NCBI GenBank assembly: GCA_963669155.1
Contig: OZ022594.1
Span: forward strand, 2,763,762 to 2,827,761
DNA length: 64,000 nucleotides
From: Arbacia lixula
Lineage: Eukaryota > Echinodermata > Echinoidea > Arbacioida > Arbaciidae
Direction of reading: 5' to 3'
A model generated the notes under the pieces. It made no database searches and was not told the origin of the DNA. It worked only from the letters and a program-made list of their open reading frames with translations. The first letter of the stretch is position 1, and each line of letters starts with the position of its first letter. The translations under genes were made by a program, and so were the position numbers. Shown here piece after piece: positions 1 through 14,500 of the stretch.

Positions 1-439
1 AAAAAGTATCGACATTTCTAGCTGGTTTTCCCTGGGCAATCTCTTCAAAGTAAATATCAATTACGTTTAGACATTTATGATAACGACTGTAATTATCATG
101 ACATATTTCCGAATACAGTTTTCAATTATAAACTGAACTTTAAGTGAATCTATACTTCAATGAAGTTGATCGTTTTAATATTATTTTAAAGGTGTTTATA
201 TTGTTCTTCATGAACCCATCAATCAATCATAGAATACATTTTTACTGATAATAGTTGAAATCATGTTGTATCATTGATTTATATGTGTTAAAAAAAGAAG
301 AATTCTTTCTTGCAGAATTAGGCTGCATCTAAATGATGGTGATTTGAGTCATGTTATTATCATCATAAGTAGGTGGCGTTGATATTGAGTATCAAACCCT
401 ACGACTATTCGGACCCTGCCTCGGCTGCCAACGAAAGGT

Positions 440-540
440 GGAAGAGAACTTAAAGCCCTTTAAGTATGGTAGGAAGCTTACACAAAACAGGTGCATCACA
501 TGAATGGAAATGAATGTTGGAGAGAGGGGTGGAGAGAGAG
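440..540. repeat. Dispersed repeat family A, copy 1
   Basis: ggaagagaacttaaagccct through tgaatggaaatgaatg and gagagaggggtgg matches 31,888-31,995 with few changes, and leads into an AG microsatellite in both places. Confidence 0.85.
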
Positions 541-576
541 GGGGAGGGAGAGAGGGGGGAGAAGGAGAAGGAAAGA

Positions 577-577
<1 letters not shown>

Positions 578-634
<57 letters not shown>
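578..634. repeat. AG microsatellite
   Basis: An uninterrupted (AG)n tract, adjacent to repeat family A. Confidence 0.97.
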
Positions 635-636
<2 letters not shown>

Positions 637-2226
637 AAGTGGCTTACTGTCTATAGTCGTCACTAATTGACTTAAATTGAATTTCCTCTTGCCAATTGGA
701 CAGGGTAGACCTACTGACCGAGCGCGTGACTTCTTTTGCCAGCTGATCTGACAAAACACTTCAGCGTGTTAAGTCAGGGAACAATCAATATGGGGGAGAG
801 AGAGCGAGATATTGGGAGAAAGAAGTGTGTGTGTGTGTGGGGGGGGGGGGCGTACATGAAACTAGTAGAAGTATTGAAAATTAATAAAAAAAAAAAAATT
901 GGCAAACTATTGTATCGCCTCGGTCAACATGAAAAGGAAAATTAATAATGAAATGATATTCCACCAGTTATTAGGTACCTTGTTGCGTTGATTTTGGATG
1001 TTAGGTGAATAGAACAAGTTTCCATAAAAGCACTTTTTTAATGGTATCAAGAGAATATCCCCCACCTCCTTCATTACATCCTTCATATAACCTCGATGGT
1101 CCAAACTAGCTACAAACCGTCGAACCAATCATTTCGGACACACTGACAACCGTATAGTGACTAACTCTCTTCCCTTCTCTCAACCTCTCCATGCACTACA
1201 AGTTGTACGCAACGCGATGCCAAGCTCCCCGACATCAATCATTAGAATGGTATATTTCGTCCTAAAATAGATGTGACACGTGAAGTCAATAATCTCGACT
1301 TTGCGGCTGGATCACAGAATAATTGAAAAATGAAGGTCTATCTGTGTACTGCTCTCTGTACAACCAAGTCTGTGTCAAGCTCGACCGGAGCATCAGTCTT
1401 TCTTATGTCGTTAGACGCGCTGACATTTCATTTGGTTCATCTACACGCCCTTTCTCGGATTGGGTTTACATCAAACAACGTAATTTCGATGAAAGAATGC
1501 CTCCACAATATACTGTTATTTCCATATATTTTGAAGCAAACTTTCCCTACTATCTCCAGTAAGTTGTGAGCGGCACGTTCAATTCCCTGGTACAATAACC
1601 ATGGTAACTGCAATTGCTATATCGATATATACAATAACCCTTTGCGAGATACACAAATATAGTCTCTATGTGATTTGTGTGCAATGATAGTAAAAACCAA
1701 TATAATCACGGGGAGCACGTTTGGTGCTGGTCATGGGTGCATACCAGTATTTATATCACTCCAGAGAACCGTGACTGATATAATTATTGATATTATTAGG
1801 GGGAGTACAGTAGGCATTTATGTCTTCATCGAAATTATATTTTTCGGCATTGTTGACATTGTCAAGGGTCTCTGCCCACAACAATTTACGCATATTATTT
1901 GGGCTACACACCATGACTTATGTTTATTTCTTAGTATATGCAGCAATCAGGGGTGTGTGTGGGAAGGGAGTGATTGTACCTCATTCATGTCATTATGCGG
2001 TAGGCGAATTGAGAGGCAGAATACGACCTCGTTTTGCGATCCAAGAATTTTGAGGAGAGGAAACATCAGACTACTGTCATCAAGTCCATTTTGTAAGCGC
2101 TATTTTGTATTTTGCATTTTGCTTTTACATGATGACGTACTAGGCCTTCTTTGGTGCGAAAGTAGATGACATCATGACACCAATAAATTAATCAGATTTT
2201 GTTATTAGTGCCATGTTGCATATAGG

Positions 2227-2345
2227 ATTTCAATTATTGTAACTTACCATTAATGGTATCTGCCATGGCAACAGCCAATGAATCCTATTATTGCACCTGT
2301 TGCCGTGGTAGTTTCCATTGATGTTAGATTACAATAATTGAAAAC
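2227..2345. mobile_element. Short palindromic element with 49-bp inverted arms
   Basis: The left arm atttcaattattgtaactta continues to catggcaacag. It pairs with the right arm, which begins ctgttgccgtgg and ends ttacaataattgaaaa. The loop is about 22 nt. It is MITE-like, with no coding capacity. Confidence 0.7.
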
Positions 2346-2482
2346 ATACATGCATCATTGGTCAGGGTTGTGTTCTCGAATAAGAATCAACTGTTAAAGC
2401 CATTTGAACATAGCACAACATTGCACGTACCGAGAAATGTCTGTCTCCTGAGACATAGGAGAACCTTGAACACACATTAACA

Positions 2483-2792
2483 GTTACACCATGCCTACAG
2501 AACATCATACGTTACCACCAGATGATGAAGTCATTTTGAATTTACCAGTCGAAACATGTTTACCATGGAAAGGGGTGTTTCGTGACGTTATTACACGTCT
2601 CAAACATTGATATCAAAATCAGAGAAACAAACAGTACCGTAAGAACACACATCGACGCGCGGTTACACCGTCCCGAACATCATACGTAACCCCCAGATGA
2701 TAAAATCATTTTGAATTTACCAGTCGAAACATGTTTACCATGGAAAGGGGGTGTGTTCATGACGTCATTCTACGTCTGAAACGTTAACTTAA
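2483..2792. repeat. Direct repeat, two copies of about 130 bp, spaced about 179 bp
   Basis: gaacatcatacgt, the variable gatga segment, and cattttgaatttaccagtcg through tttaccatggaaagggg occur at 2,483-2,612 and again at 2,662-2,792. Confidence 0.88.
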
Positions 2793-2928
2793 ACATGATA
2801 ACAGTATCGCAAGATATATTTAGCTGATTAACTTTTATTTTCTTCTTTTGGGGGCGGAAAGGTGTTCACGAAATTCCATCGCAATGACGAAATCAACCGC
2901 CTTCTCGACGGGGAAGATTGTCAGCACC

Positions 2929-2983
2929 AACCCCCCCCCCCCCCTACACACAGACACACACCACACACGCATACACACATACA

Positions 2984-3040
<57 letters not shown>
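2929..3040. repeat. Poly-C and CA microsatellite
   Basis: A C run followed by imperfect and then perfect (CA)n. Confidence 0.97.
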
Positions 3041-3041
<1 letters not shown>

Positions 3042-3799
3042 TACGTACACGCATCTCCCACGAACCCAAAAGAGAACATTACCTTCTTAACCTTCCTTTT
3101 TGCTTGATAATGAGATACATTGTATTATTTTATCAGACGTAAGTTGTGATTTGTGCAACAGGTTCACCTTATCAACAGCGTGTCTATAATGAGGGTTCCA
3201 TATCCTGTACATTGTGTTCTGTCTAATCGACGCGTTTCCTGGATTTATGGGAGTTGCAGCTATGTCAGCAGTGACGTCAGGTGCTAACCAAATAAATATC
3301 GGTCTTGGCAAGTCAAGTTGAAATGTCTGGTCAAGATTTATACAAATCAACCTGCACACATTGGTGCGAGCTGATTGCATTGTCGCAAGCATGACAAACG
3401 ATCAAAATATTAGGTTAAAGATAGGAATAATGACCAAGATGACTATGTTCAAACTTTAATTCACAAAACTTTTGATGCTACAACAGGACTATTGCTAAAA
3501 CACACATGAGAAACAATACTCGAGTTTCACGTTTCTTCTAACTGACGGTGTTATATATGCATATCTAAACTTAGTTTAAACATACACGTAAACGCTAGCT
3601 ATGTGTGTACTCAAATGGATCCCATGTATAGTTCCTATATCATTACTAAGTGCTTAACATATTGTTATTTATAAAAAGACACGTATCAATCAATCAACCA
3701 TTCAATAGGTAAATCAGCCAACCAATCAATCAATCAAACAAACAAACTCTTCATAAACTCTCGACCAGTCAGAAGCATCGATTTAATCACGTGACTTAC

Positions 3800-3909
3800 G
3801 TCTCTTCCTCCTGGACTATCATCAAGCAAGCCTCGATGAGGGTCGGGTCTCCCGGAGCCAGGACCAGAAACTTCCGGATCAGGACCCGGATCTGGTCCAG
3901 GAGCGAATC
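3800..3909 (-). CDS. Fourth coding exon (APGDPTLIEACLMIVQEEE)
   Basis: The exon has 110 nt with acceptor gttcccccgttag and donor GAGAC|GTAAGT. It starts in phase 0 with DSLLDQIRVLIRKFLVL and ends two bases into a codon. I did not find the next exon between 1 and 3,799, so the following intron probably extends beyond the window. Confidence 0.7.
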
Positions 3910-6900
3910 CTAACGGGGGAACACAGGTAACCATAGCAACGCATTAAGAACCGCCTCCATGAACGGGCACGCCCACAAAATGTACTTACAAGCATGACGT
4001 TATGATTTAAATGGATTCGTGAGGTATAGTTATGTATTAAAGTAAACACGACGTTGTCATAATAAGGGAGCAGGGGCGAACGATTTGAGGGCCGACTACA
4101 CGGGGGTGGAGTTTGTCTGAGACCAATAAGCATAATGATACATGATATCACGTGTTGTTATCTTGTCACATCTTAATTAAGCCACTATCATGGTGTTAGC
4201 ACTGGTGATGAGAGAAAATATTCAAACTAAATACTTTATCATCAGCAAAATGAGAAATGTTGCCATGTGTGCACGTGTATAGGCCTACATTATGTCTATG
4301 TGTGCGCGTAAGTGTGTAAATGTGTACATATAATCTGTATTATGGATATGTATATATGTGTGCGTGTGTGTGTGTGTGTATTTGTACATGAATGTGTTTG
4401 TGTGAGTATGTTAGTCTGTATGTGTGGTTTTGCGCGTGTGCTATCACTAAGTGTAGGCGATGAAGCCGTGGCCATGTATCATTATGCCAGTGAACCTTTG
4501 TTTTCCTTCCTAACATACACCAGGATCTTCTGAGGATGTCTAGTCGAATGAACATGATGAACTTCTCCTCTTCCGGTAGCTTTATATCATGTTTATTCAA
4601 GAAACCTGCAGATTCAACCGACTCTTTATACATGTGTTATTAGCCTTATTTCCAGGCTATTTGACATTTCTGATCCCACCAGAGTCTACTACTCTAAGAC
4701 TAGTCATTGTATCACTCTACTCTTTTCTCAAACCGTCCGGGGAGCTGGAGAAATCGGGAACGATTAGTCTCTTGCAACCAGACCCCATACATGCCCTAGC
4801 TGAATAGTTCTGGTTTTAAATGTACAATAACCGGGAAGGAAGGCTAATGTACAGGACAGTCTAGAGAGCGGGTGTCATGGTTCTTTGTGGTTGTAACCAA
4901 TGTACGGGTAGTTGAGAAATTAAGTCGCAAAAAAAGTTTGGTTGAAATGGTGATATGCACTTACGAGATCAAGGCAAAGCTGTACACATATGGTTATCTC
5001 ATGTTAAACCATAATGTTTGTTTGATTGTGTGAATAGCGAAACATCGTCACAGCGAACGATGCAGTAGAAATATATGCATTAGTATCGATATCATTTCAT
5101 CACTTTTTGTATAGTGTTAACAATTGCTCTGAAATCGGAAATAAAGATCGAATAAAATAAATAGATAAATAAAGATCGTATAAAATAAACAAAATACATT
5201 AAGCTAGTATTTGTGCATGCCAGTGCCTTTCTCACCCTGTTTGTTTTCACCTGTAACACTGTTACATTGATATTATGATATAAGAAACTAACAGTTTATG
5301 GCGACATGGAGGTGCACCTATACAATAAATGATTGTATATTAGTATGATCAATAGCCTGTCGGTAATGAAAGACATTACACCACATCAAGTAGATTTCCG
5401 GTTGTTTTTTCTGTGTGTCAATGGAAACAAGACGTAGTCATGTTCTGCGCTTCATATGTTACGTTAATCACTTACATGTTACTGTATGATTGTTGTACTT
5501 CTTTCACATAATGATTCCAAAGGGGGGTTATATAGTGTAGTATAGAAGGAGTTAAACGAAAATAGTTTGTTAACAAACTCACCGCTCGTCGTTTAACCCC
5601 GCTGAAAGATCTGGCCTTTGTGGCGAGCTGTGAGGTTCAATGAGAGGATAAAATAGAAGACACAAACACAATCAGTCATGAGCCAAGATGTCAATCAATG
5701 TTGGAATGTAACATGTAAACAGAACATGCAGATGTAAATAGTCTTCTTCTTCTTCTTCTTCTTCTTCTTCTTCTTCTTCTTCTTCTTCTTCTTCTTCTTC
5801 CTCTTCCTCTTCTTAGATATTCTTGTTGTTCCCCCACTTCTTCTTATCTTGTATATCTTCCCTCCTCTTTGTTCTTCTATTTCACCTTTCTCTTCACCTT
5901 CCTCTTTCACCCTCTTCTTCACGGTCCATTCCTACCGAGCTATTTGAACCGGAAGCAGATAAACCACTTTCTCAGTAGACTTCTGGATATCTTTGTTGTG
6001 ATACCGGTTCAGGAGACACTTGTCAACGGAGACACAGATATTTTGGTTCACTGCTCGCAGGTGAAAGTGACCTATCGAAAGGGCATGCCAAGATGCTTTC
6101 CGCTATTGTCTGGTAGCTATCACAGCTGGTAATGATGTTTTAAAGAATATATCAATACCAATATGTGAATGAAATGAATCCGGCGCCGATATCGGGCAGC
6201 GAGCAAGAAATACTCCCTGGCGAGTAGATAGGGTGCGCTTATCCAATCATTCTGACCCAAAGTTATGTAATGTTACAGCGTGCGATGCCAGGTAACATTA
6301 GTTACACTGGTCACTGCTGGTGGTCAGAAGTTTTTAGTGGAGTGCCTTTCCCTTCTTCATAATCAGTGAGACCTAGATCATCCACAGGAAGTATTGCATA
6401 ACACGCAGAAGAACAGCAAAGAAGCTTTCAACGTCTTAGGGTGGATTTCCGTATCCATCTTGGCATTAGTGTTGGGATTCATATCGGGATTAGCGCTGGT
6501 AGTGATAGTGCACCTGAAGCATGCGCGGCTAAGCCCTCGATCCCTTTCTCCTCTTTCACCAATCAGTCTCCAAAGGCATAACTATTATAGCGTTGGTTTC
6601 TGTATCCAAATTGAAATCAGGTCCCGTGGTATTTTTATTGAGTAAACATAGCAACCAATACCATGAATACCTTAAGGAAGAAATGGTTTGAAACGATCGG
6701 CGAAAAAGACGGAACATTGATATTGCTACTATTCAGGTGCTATTAAAAAAAGGAAAGTATTGAGTCCCGTCTTCAGTTTTGAGGATTCTCGTACACCTGA
6801 ATCAAGTGCAATGCCCTATTGTTCCCGGTGCATACCTTAGTACTGATCCTGGTATCATTAGTGCTTCGTGAAAGCTTACCTCCATCTCCTCCGGACTCAG

Positions 6901-8396
6901 GTTCAGGTTTTCCTGATGAAGTTTGAGCAGCATGTCATCCCGCCATTGCTCCTGGAACTGCATCCTGAAAACATAAAAAGAAAACATGTATTACAACATC
7001 ATCAGTTATCGCTATATATAACTACTTTGGGACTATCAGAGCTAACAACTTACTATTAGCACTATCCTCTCCTTCTACTTTCATTCTACGTCATTAGTTG
7101 TCGGCTTTTAATCGAAAAAGTTTGCAATGTTTAATTCCATTGGCGGGTCAAGTATTGTGAAAGAGAACGACTACACGGTGTTACCAAACATGCCGAAAGA
7201 TGTTCAATTTTCTGTACGTTATTTAGTAGTACGCTTTCAACATGGACACATTGACATAAATTCAGTATAAAAATTGTTTACACGACATGAACCATTTATC
7301 ATAACGTTTTTAACAGATGTTTTGCTTCTTTCAAATGTGCACGCGTGCGGTCATGAAGTCACACAATGATCAACTGTAAATTAAATGACCAATGACTTCA
7401 ACATGATCAAGGAATGTAACAAGGTGGTTGTCTAACTTGGTTTGTACAAATTAACTTTGTAAAATGTATATTCATTATATCTCTACATGGCTTGATACTA
7501 GTTATAAATTATATTAGTCGAAATGTTGTTTGTTAAGGACAGTGATAATGATGCCAATAATGATTGTCACATTAATAATAATCATAACAACAATAACAAT
7601 ATAGATAATTAGCAATTTAGTCATATCAGGAACTAAAACAATGGTTCCGTTTCATTAACTAAAATGTCCTCTTCAACATTCCACCAAATTATCTGATACT
7701 AATAGATTGAAACTTCCAAACGTTGCCAAACATCATAATCAATTAGCAGGTTTGTTTGCTACTACACATGTAACGTGCGATACACAAGAGTGAAACTCGG
7801 GGTGATTTTATTTTAACAGTGAAAAGGTAAATATTCTAAATATGTATTTGTTCACTTGTTATTCTGTCATGATTTGGGACTCCCAAAATAGCCTAATTGC
7901 ATTGTGATCGTAGACCATTACGAATCTTTGCAAGCTCTTCCCTCATGGCACCCAACATGAAAAGGGTGCGTGGGAGGGATAGGGATGGGGGAGAGGCTTC
8001 TGAAATTGCGCAGGCCTTAGTGTTATTTTCAAATAATTTAAGATTAATTGCCTGTGAAAAAACATTATAAAAACATAAGTTCTTTATAAGAGTTCTTTTT
8101 ACCTATTTTCCTTTTATATATTGTATGTATTCCTTAATTCTCTCTGTCTCTCTCTGTCTCTCTGTCTCTCTGCCTCTCTGTCTCTCTGTCTCTATCTGTC
8201 CGTCTGTCTGTCTGTCTGCCTGTCTCTCTATCTTTCTCTTTCTCTCTATCTACCACGTTTACTTCAAGTACTTGTCGCACATAATCTCTCGGTATACAGG
8301 GCAGTCTCTCTCTCTCTCCCTTTCGCCTTCTTTCTCCCCCCCCCCCTCCCGCCTTCACAAACACTCTCTTTCTCTCTCTTTCTCTCTCTTTCCTTG

Positions 8397-8463
<67 letters not shown>

Positions 8464-8470
8464 TTCCTTG

Positions 8471-8521
<51 letters not shown>

Positions 8522-11500
8522 TCTGTGTCTGTCTCTTTCTATCTCTTAATATTACCCTCCCTTTTCTATGACTCATCTTAATCATGCTCAGATACATGGA
8601 TTACGGATAAAATGAATCCTATGTATGTATGAATACTATGTGTAATAAATCAATCCATTGTAATACACTATTTGCATTGAGCCAACCCTAACTCTTTGAA
8701 CTTTATTGACATTTCGTGCTTGGTTAAATGCGATGTTTCATACAGAGCTGTTCTATCATGTCTATGGAAGGCCAAATGCCAAAAATCATTGGATTCATAT
8801 GCAGAGAACGTCTGCTCATGCGCCTATCATGCTTATACAGTCATGATAGTAGTTTATAGGCGTACAGTAGACTCGATAAAGGCTATGGCTCCAAACATGG
8901 GTCTGATTAGACCAGACTACCATCTGACTCACTACACATTGTAACAAAACAGAAATGATCTGGACCTTCTTACTAAATTATCCAGTATGAAAAGTACATG
9001 TAGAACAAAGCTTATAAACTACTTATGGTTCGCGTTTCTCGCTCTACATGAACATTTCAACATGGAAGTAGATAGACGATTGACTTTCTACTGAAACGTT
9101 GTGAAAATAATCTGCTCTCGTTACTAATACCCTCTGAGCTGCTAGCAAAAAATCAGGAGGAATGTTTTAAAAGTGAAACAAAAGAAAAAAAGTTATGTTA
9201 TATCTTCTTCAATATCAAATTCAACTTAATGAAAAAGCCCAGTAAGAAAGAAATGCAACGTGTGATAAGTCATTTAGAGCTTTGAGCAGGTATTTAATAA
9301 TAACGAAGCATGCAAATAACAAGTAGGAAGAAATGTCGAAGTACGCGTCGTTCATGGCCATAACACACCGGGACCACACACCTTCTAAATGCCTGAATGA
9401 CTAGAATGCAAATCAAAATACAAAAAACACAAAACTGATTTTGCATGCCTGACTTAAGATGAAATGAGCACCCAAAGAATAATAATTAAATCCCGGTGCT
9501 GAACTGACTGTCATGCATACCGAAACCACTGTTGCTTTGCCTGGAAAGTCTGTGACGTTGGCTTGTATTGTACCCTTTAGCCTTCTTACAATGCGGTTAG
9601 CTCTTTATAGTCGGTACAACAATAGAGAATATGAACAAAAGAGAAGTATGACCAAAATACAGACATCATATTGTATGAAGCTAACATCGTAATATTTCTG
9701 TCTCCCAATAAACCACTTAAAAGCTCAGCAACATTTGGCGCAATGAGATTCAACGTTATCGTATTCATGAGAGTATTATGGGAGACATAAAATGCATTTG
9801 TATGTACAAAGTGTTTTACCTCAGATTTAGCCCATGAAATGTACCAATTATTGAGTATAAGCAAGTTTCACGTTAAACACCGAAGAACTTTAATAATTTA
9901 CGCACCAGCCAAACTATTGCTCTACCGTTTCTATAATGTTTATGTATGGAGTTTGTGTCTCAGTTACTTGTACCAAAATGCAACGTTGGCGCTCGAAGAG
10001 GTAAACACAAGTCTGCCCATATTCATCTCACGCGCCCTCCTCGTCACGTGATCTGTATAGACTCCCATGGCAAGGGAAGGGCTCAGGTTGGTAGGAGCCT
10101 ACATGGCACAGGTCTTATGACGACGAACAGAACAACCTTCCTGAAACCCTGAATCAGCCATTGAGGTCAATCGAGTCTATACTTAGAATTAACGCAATTA
10201 TTCTAGTAATATTGAAGCTAGTAATTTTGATCAGGGAATATGAAAGAGGCGCGTGTGCTATTCTACGGGGATGGATCGTTGAGACTTTACTAGGAGTAAT
10301 ACCTTACCCCTATTACGTCATCCTTCTCAGGTCAAAGGTTGTTCTGTATGGGCATTGTCCTGGGCCGGTATACTGAGGCTTGGTTCAACTTCTCTTAAAC
10401 CAGAAGTCGAGTCGAAATCCGGTTTGGGTAAAGTTTGACTTTAGAATCGGATTTGTTCAACCAGACCTCTGAGTACGGACCCTGTTGTTTGATCACTGTT
10501 TCAAGAAATAGATTTCAGGAAACAATTTATGACCAAACGTTTGGGGTTCTAGTTTTCGCCCAGTTCTCTTGTGGTAACGCCTACTCAATCATTATCAGAT
10601 GCGTCCTAAAGGTGACCACAGACTGTGTAGGGTATGCGGTCAGATACAAACACAGTTGCCATGGTGACTGAGACCATACAGCAAAGGGGTCGAACACCTC
10701 CGTGACCACGTCACATCATGTAAGCTTGGGAAATCTTTTAAGTGCACTAGTCCACAATCAAGTCCACTTTTAAGTGGGAACTCTTTTAAGTGCACTAGAA
10801 AGTCAAACCCGATGCTTGAAAATTATGTTGGCCAAGTAGTCATATTGGTGGTATATTTAAGTGTAAAACATGTAAACAGATGAAAAATTACCAGTAATGT
10901 TCAAATTACCTAAAATGTAATAGGTGAATGGGAAACTATGTGAACAGCTGAGACCGGTTGGTGATGTTTACAAACCCTGAAGGGTGTTCTGTAGGGTTTT
11001 ACCCAAAATACTGAATCTTATCACGAGTAGGCAAATGGCACACTTCATTATGACAAGTATGATATTACACGCGTGCATAAGTGGCTTGTCACATGCATTC
11101 TCATTGTTACGTCACAGCTACGTCATGACCTCGAGTTTTTGGCACCCACATGACTGTTCATGAAGATCAGCTTATGCAAAGTCATATTCAGCGTTGGCTA
11201 AATATCATTCAAGCCATGTTATGAAATAACGTTCGTCAGTGAAGAGCGCGAGGAGATTTAGCCGTCAAAAATCCGCCCACAATAACCTTTCAGCATAAAA
11301 TGTACGAAAAATACTTGAAATCATGAGAAATGTCATTGAAGATAGGGGGTAAATATGAACGCGTCGTATGCGGTACGACCTATGTATTTCTAATTAGCCT
11401 AAACATCGCGATACAGCTTCGCGTCACCCAAAGTAAGTGAATGTGTTCTCAAACAAATATAGCTAACATTTAGCATTTTTTTTTACATATTTTGGGACGG

Positions 11501-14500
11501 TAAACTTGATTATACTTTTGCAGATAAGCATACGGCATATGACTGAGTTTTCCGGATTTTACAATATTATAAGCGTACACATTTTAGTACGGACATGCAT
11601 GGTATACATTCTGTGTTAAGTAACAAGCGTGTTAAACTGTGGACTACGTCATGCAATACGATGATCGTAATAAGCACTGACTTATATTCTCAAGACTTAT
11701 ATTTTCGTGAAATGGACACTGGGTGGTAGTATTTTAGACCATTTTCTTAAGTACGCACATTTTATTCACGTCATTCAAGCAATACGTTACTAATGGTAAC
11801 CCCAAAACTTATCCGAGGTTTGTCCATTGAAATTGATCAAGAAATACAAGTGAATGTAATAACACGTCTCGAGGCAGTAAGGGGGGGGGGGGGGGGGGAG
11901 TTGTGAGTACATTACGAAAACGGCTTATCGGACTGCACAGAGTCATCAGAGTTTCATGTGACTACCGAGAAAGCAGACAATATTGCAAGATTTGTGCCAT
12001 TACAATCAACACTCTTTTGCGCACTTTTCTACAAAATTCCCCTGATTTCATTGCGCCAGCATTTCGCAATTCGGTGCTAATGTTGCGATTACAATAGATT
12101 TTGTCAAGCATACAAGGGCGATCAGCTTTCGTTTCTGAATGTATGTGTATTATGTGAGTTGGGTATTAACGCCTTCTCTGCCAGACTCCATACGGCCCTA
12201 TGGTAATAGTGTGTATTACCAATGCAAAAATGGCTCAATGGTGCAGAAAGACTTCATTGCTATGATAGCAAAAAAACTTGGGTTTTCCTTCTTTTCACTG
12301 TAGCACCTTTGTATTTCTTCAAAGAAGCAACATGACATTTGGATAACAGGAAGTGGCTGTTTGAGGGGAACATTTGCCAGCCAGCCAGCCAGCTTGGCTC
12401 GGCCAGCAGGAACTTCCCTCTAGAAATCGACTACGACCACACCATGGACCACACCAACCTGTCCAGTTACACGATCAAAGTTCACGAGGTAGCCTCTGTT
12501 TCAGTCGAACTTCATACCACATGAATAACAAAAAAAGACAGAAAAAGTTATCCTGACTTCCAAGCTTTCCTGCATTTATAACAAACTTAAAACAAGAAAG
12601 TATTTTCCTCGCTTCTCCTTTTCAGCGAGCTGGAAGCATGGGGAAAGGAATTGAGAATGATTAGCCTACTACAACCAGACCCGGCCGTGATTTAAATATT
12701 GTAGTTTGGATTGAAAATGCACAAACAGCCTGGAAGCCATGCTAGAAAAAAGTACAAAATTCTGAGCTCCCCTAAATTTGTTTCGGGAATTTTCCTGATT
12801 GATTCATTGTCACTTGAAATCAACATGATTTGGATCACTTTGACAGAGAGTGAAACAATGCAATGATAAACATCTGCTCCCACCCTAAGCGTCCAATTCC
12901 ATGATGAATTGTTCATTGATATTAGGTCAGATGTGTTTCTCAAAGAAAGTTTCTTGCATGTTGAAAATAAATACGACGAATTTCACGTTTAGGTAGGCTT
13001 GAACATTTCTAAAGTTGAACGAGTTTTGATATTCGTGTACCTTAAACGTAAATGTTCACCTTTAAATATTTTCATTCGCATAAGGAAGACATAAATTACC
13101 TAATAGCTTAAACTTTCAACTTTATTAAGTGGGGCTAACGAAAATGATGTTGTTATATTCGCACTTGGCAATCAAAGGTGAAACATGATCGATTTGTACA
13201 GGAACTTCCCACCCAAAATGCCCAAGGATACTCGCGGTTTCCTGGTAGATAAAGAATAACATCCAGAACTAACTGCCAATCAGTTTGTAAGCGAATATAT
13301 TAGGAAATAGCATAGGCCGGAAAGATAAAAAAAAATGTTGAAAGTTTAGTTTGAGGGTGTGGGATGGGGTGGGGTAGAGAAAGTCTTCGGCACGATCGAA
13401 GGGTCATTTGGAACATCTAATGAAAACAATATCCATAGTACGTCTTCTCGTTTTTTCTTAATTAAACTTTAGAAAGTACACAAAACAAGTCTTATTGAAT
13501 GTAGACTGTATCATGATATAGTGTAACCATTGAATTCATATTCCTACATAATGTGTATACCCGTTGGCGGGTTAAACATTGTATTGTAGAAAGGTAATCC
13601 ACGAGAGTAGATAATGGTTCATGACTTACATACTGTACGAACTATATCCGCCTGTAAATCATAAAATAATGACACGTTGGGTTTAATAATCATTACATAG
13701 GAATCATGTCGGGAGTTACTTTTAAGTGTGTTAAGAACGAGGCCACACGTTTAGATAAGTATGATAAAGAGACAATGACATGTGCCCTCAATATCTGATT
13801 ATGGGCGGATGCAAGCATCGCTCAACTTCATGAACTCTGGTCACCAAGAGATTTGAAAGCCAAATACATGTAACCTTAATCAAAACCAAATCTTTCACGG
13901 CTAGTCTGTATTTCTCAATCGAGCTACAACAGAATTAAGTATTTAATTCATCTCATGGGTTTGTCACTTTTGCCATAAAAAACGCGCTAAATGTTTAAAG
14001 CACCTTTTTTACATAAATAAACAAATAAATTTGCTCATGTCTGCACGACTGGTGACCATACATAAATCTTTACGAAGATTTAATTGCGGCTTAGCTTGAT
14101 TCTCTATTCCTGTTCAATATGGACTTGAATGGGAGATATTATCATTGTCGATGAAAATTGTGATATGGAGGTAACCTTGGACTGGAGGATTTATGCTATT
14201 TCATGTTTCAAAGTTCGATCGACGAACTTCCGTAACCATTGAGAGAAAATGTTTACAGTTAAGCGCGGAAATCCGCGATAGGACGAACAAAAAATGTAGC
14301 TACGGAAACCATCGAACTGTTCTTATCACCATACAAGAAACATGTCTGTCTATAATGTGAAATAATGATGTTAGACATAAGGGGTATGTACTGTACGTAC
14401 GTAGTGGTGAAGACTTCTAAATCCGTAATCAATAGAGCACCATTCTGCCTTGACCATGGCATCCATTCTAGTTTAACTTTAGAATACCACAAAAGAAATC

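Larger units (their letters stand above)
1..3799. other. Probable intron of the minus-strand EXOC3-like gene
   Basis: It holds repeat family A, an AG tract, the palindrome at 2,227, the direct repeat at 2,483 and a CA tract. Overlapping open frames at 1,323-1,569 end near a gtaagt site, but no frame is preferred. I see no convincing exon. Confidence 0.5.

Noticed and set aside
1323..1562. Plus-strand exon ending at a gtaagt site
   Set aside because: Two overlapping frames are equally open and no convincing acceptor exists.
8121..8571. Ser/Leu-rich frames of over 140 codons
   Set aside because: CT microsatellite by-products.
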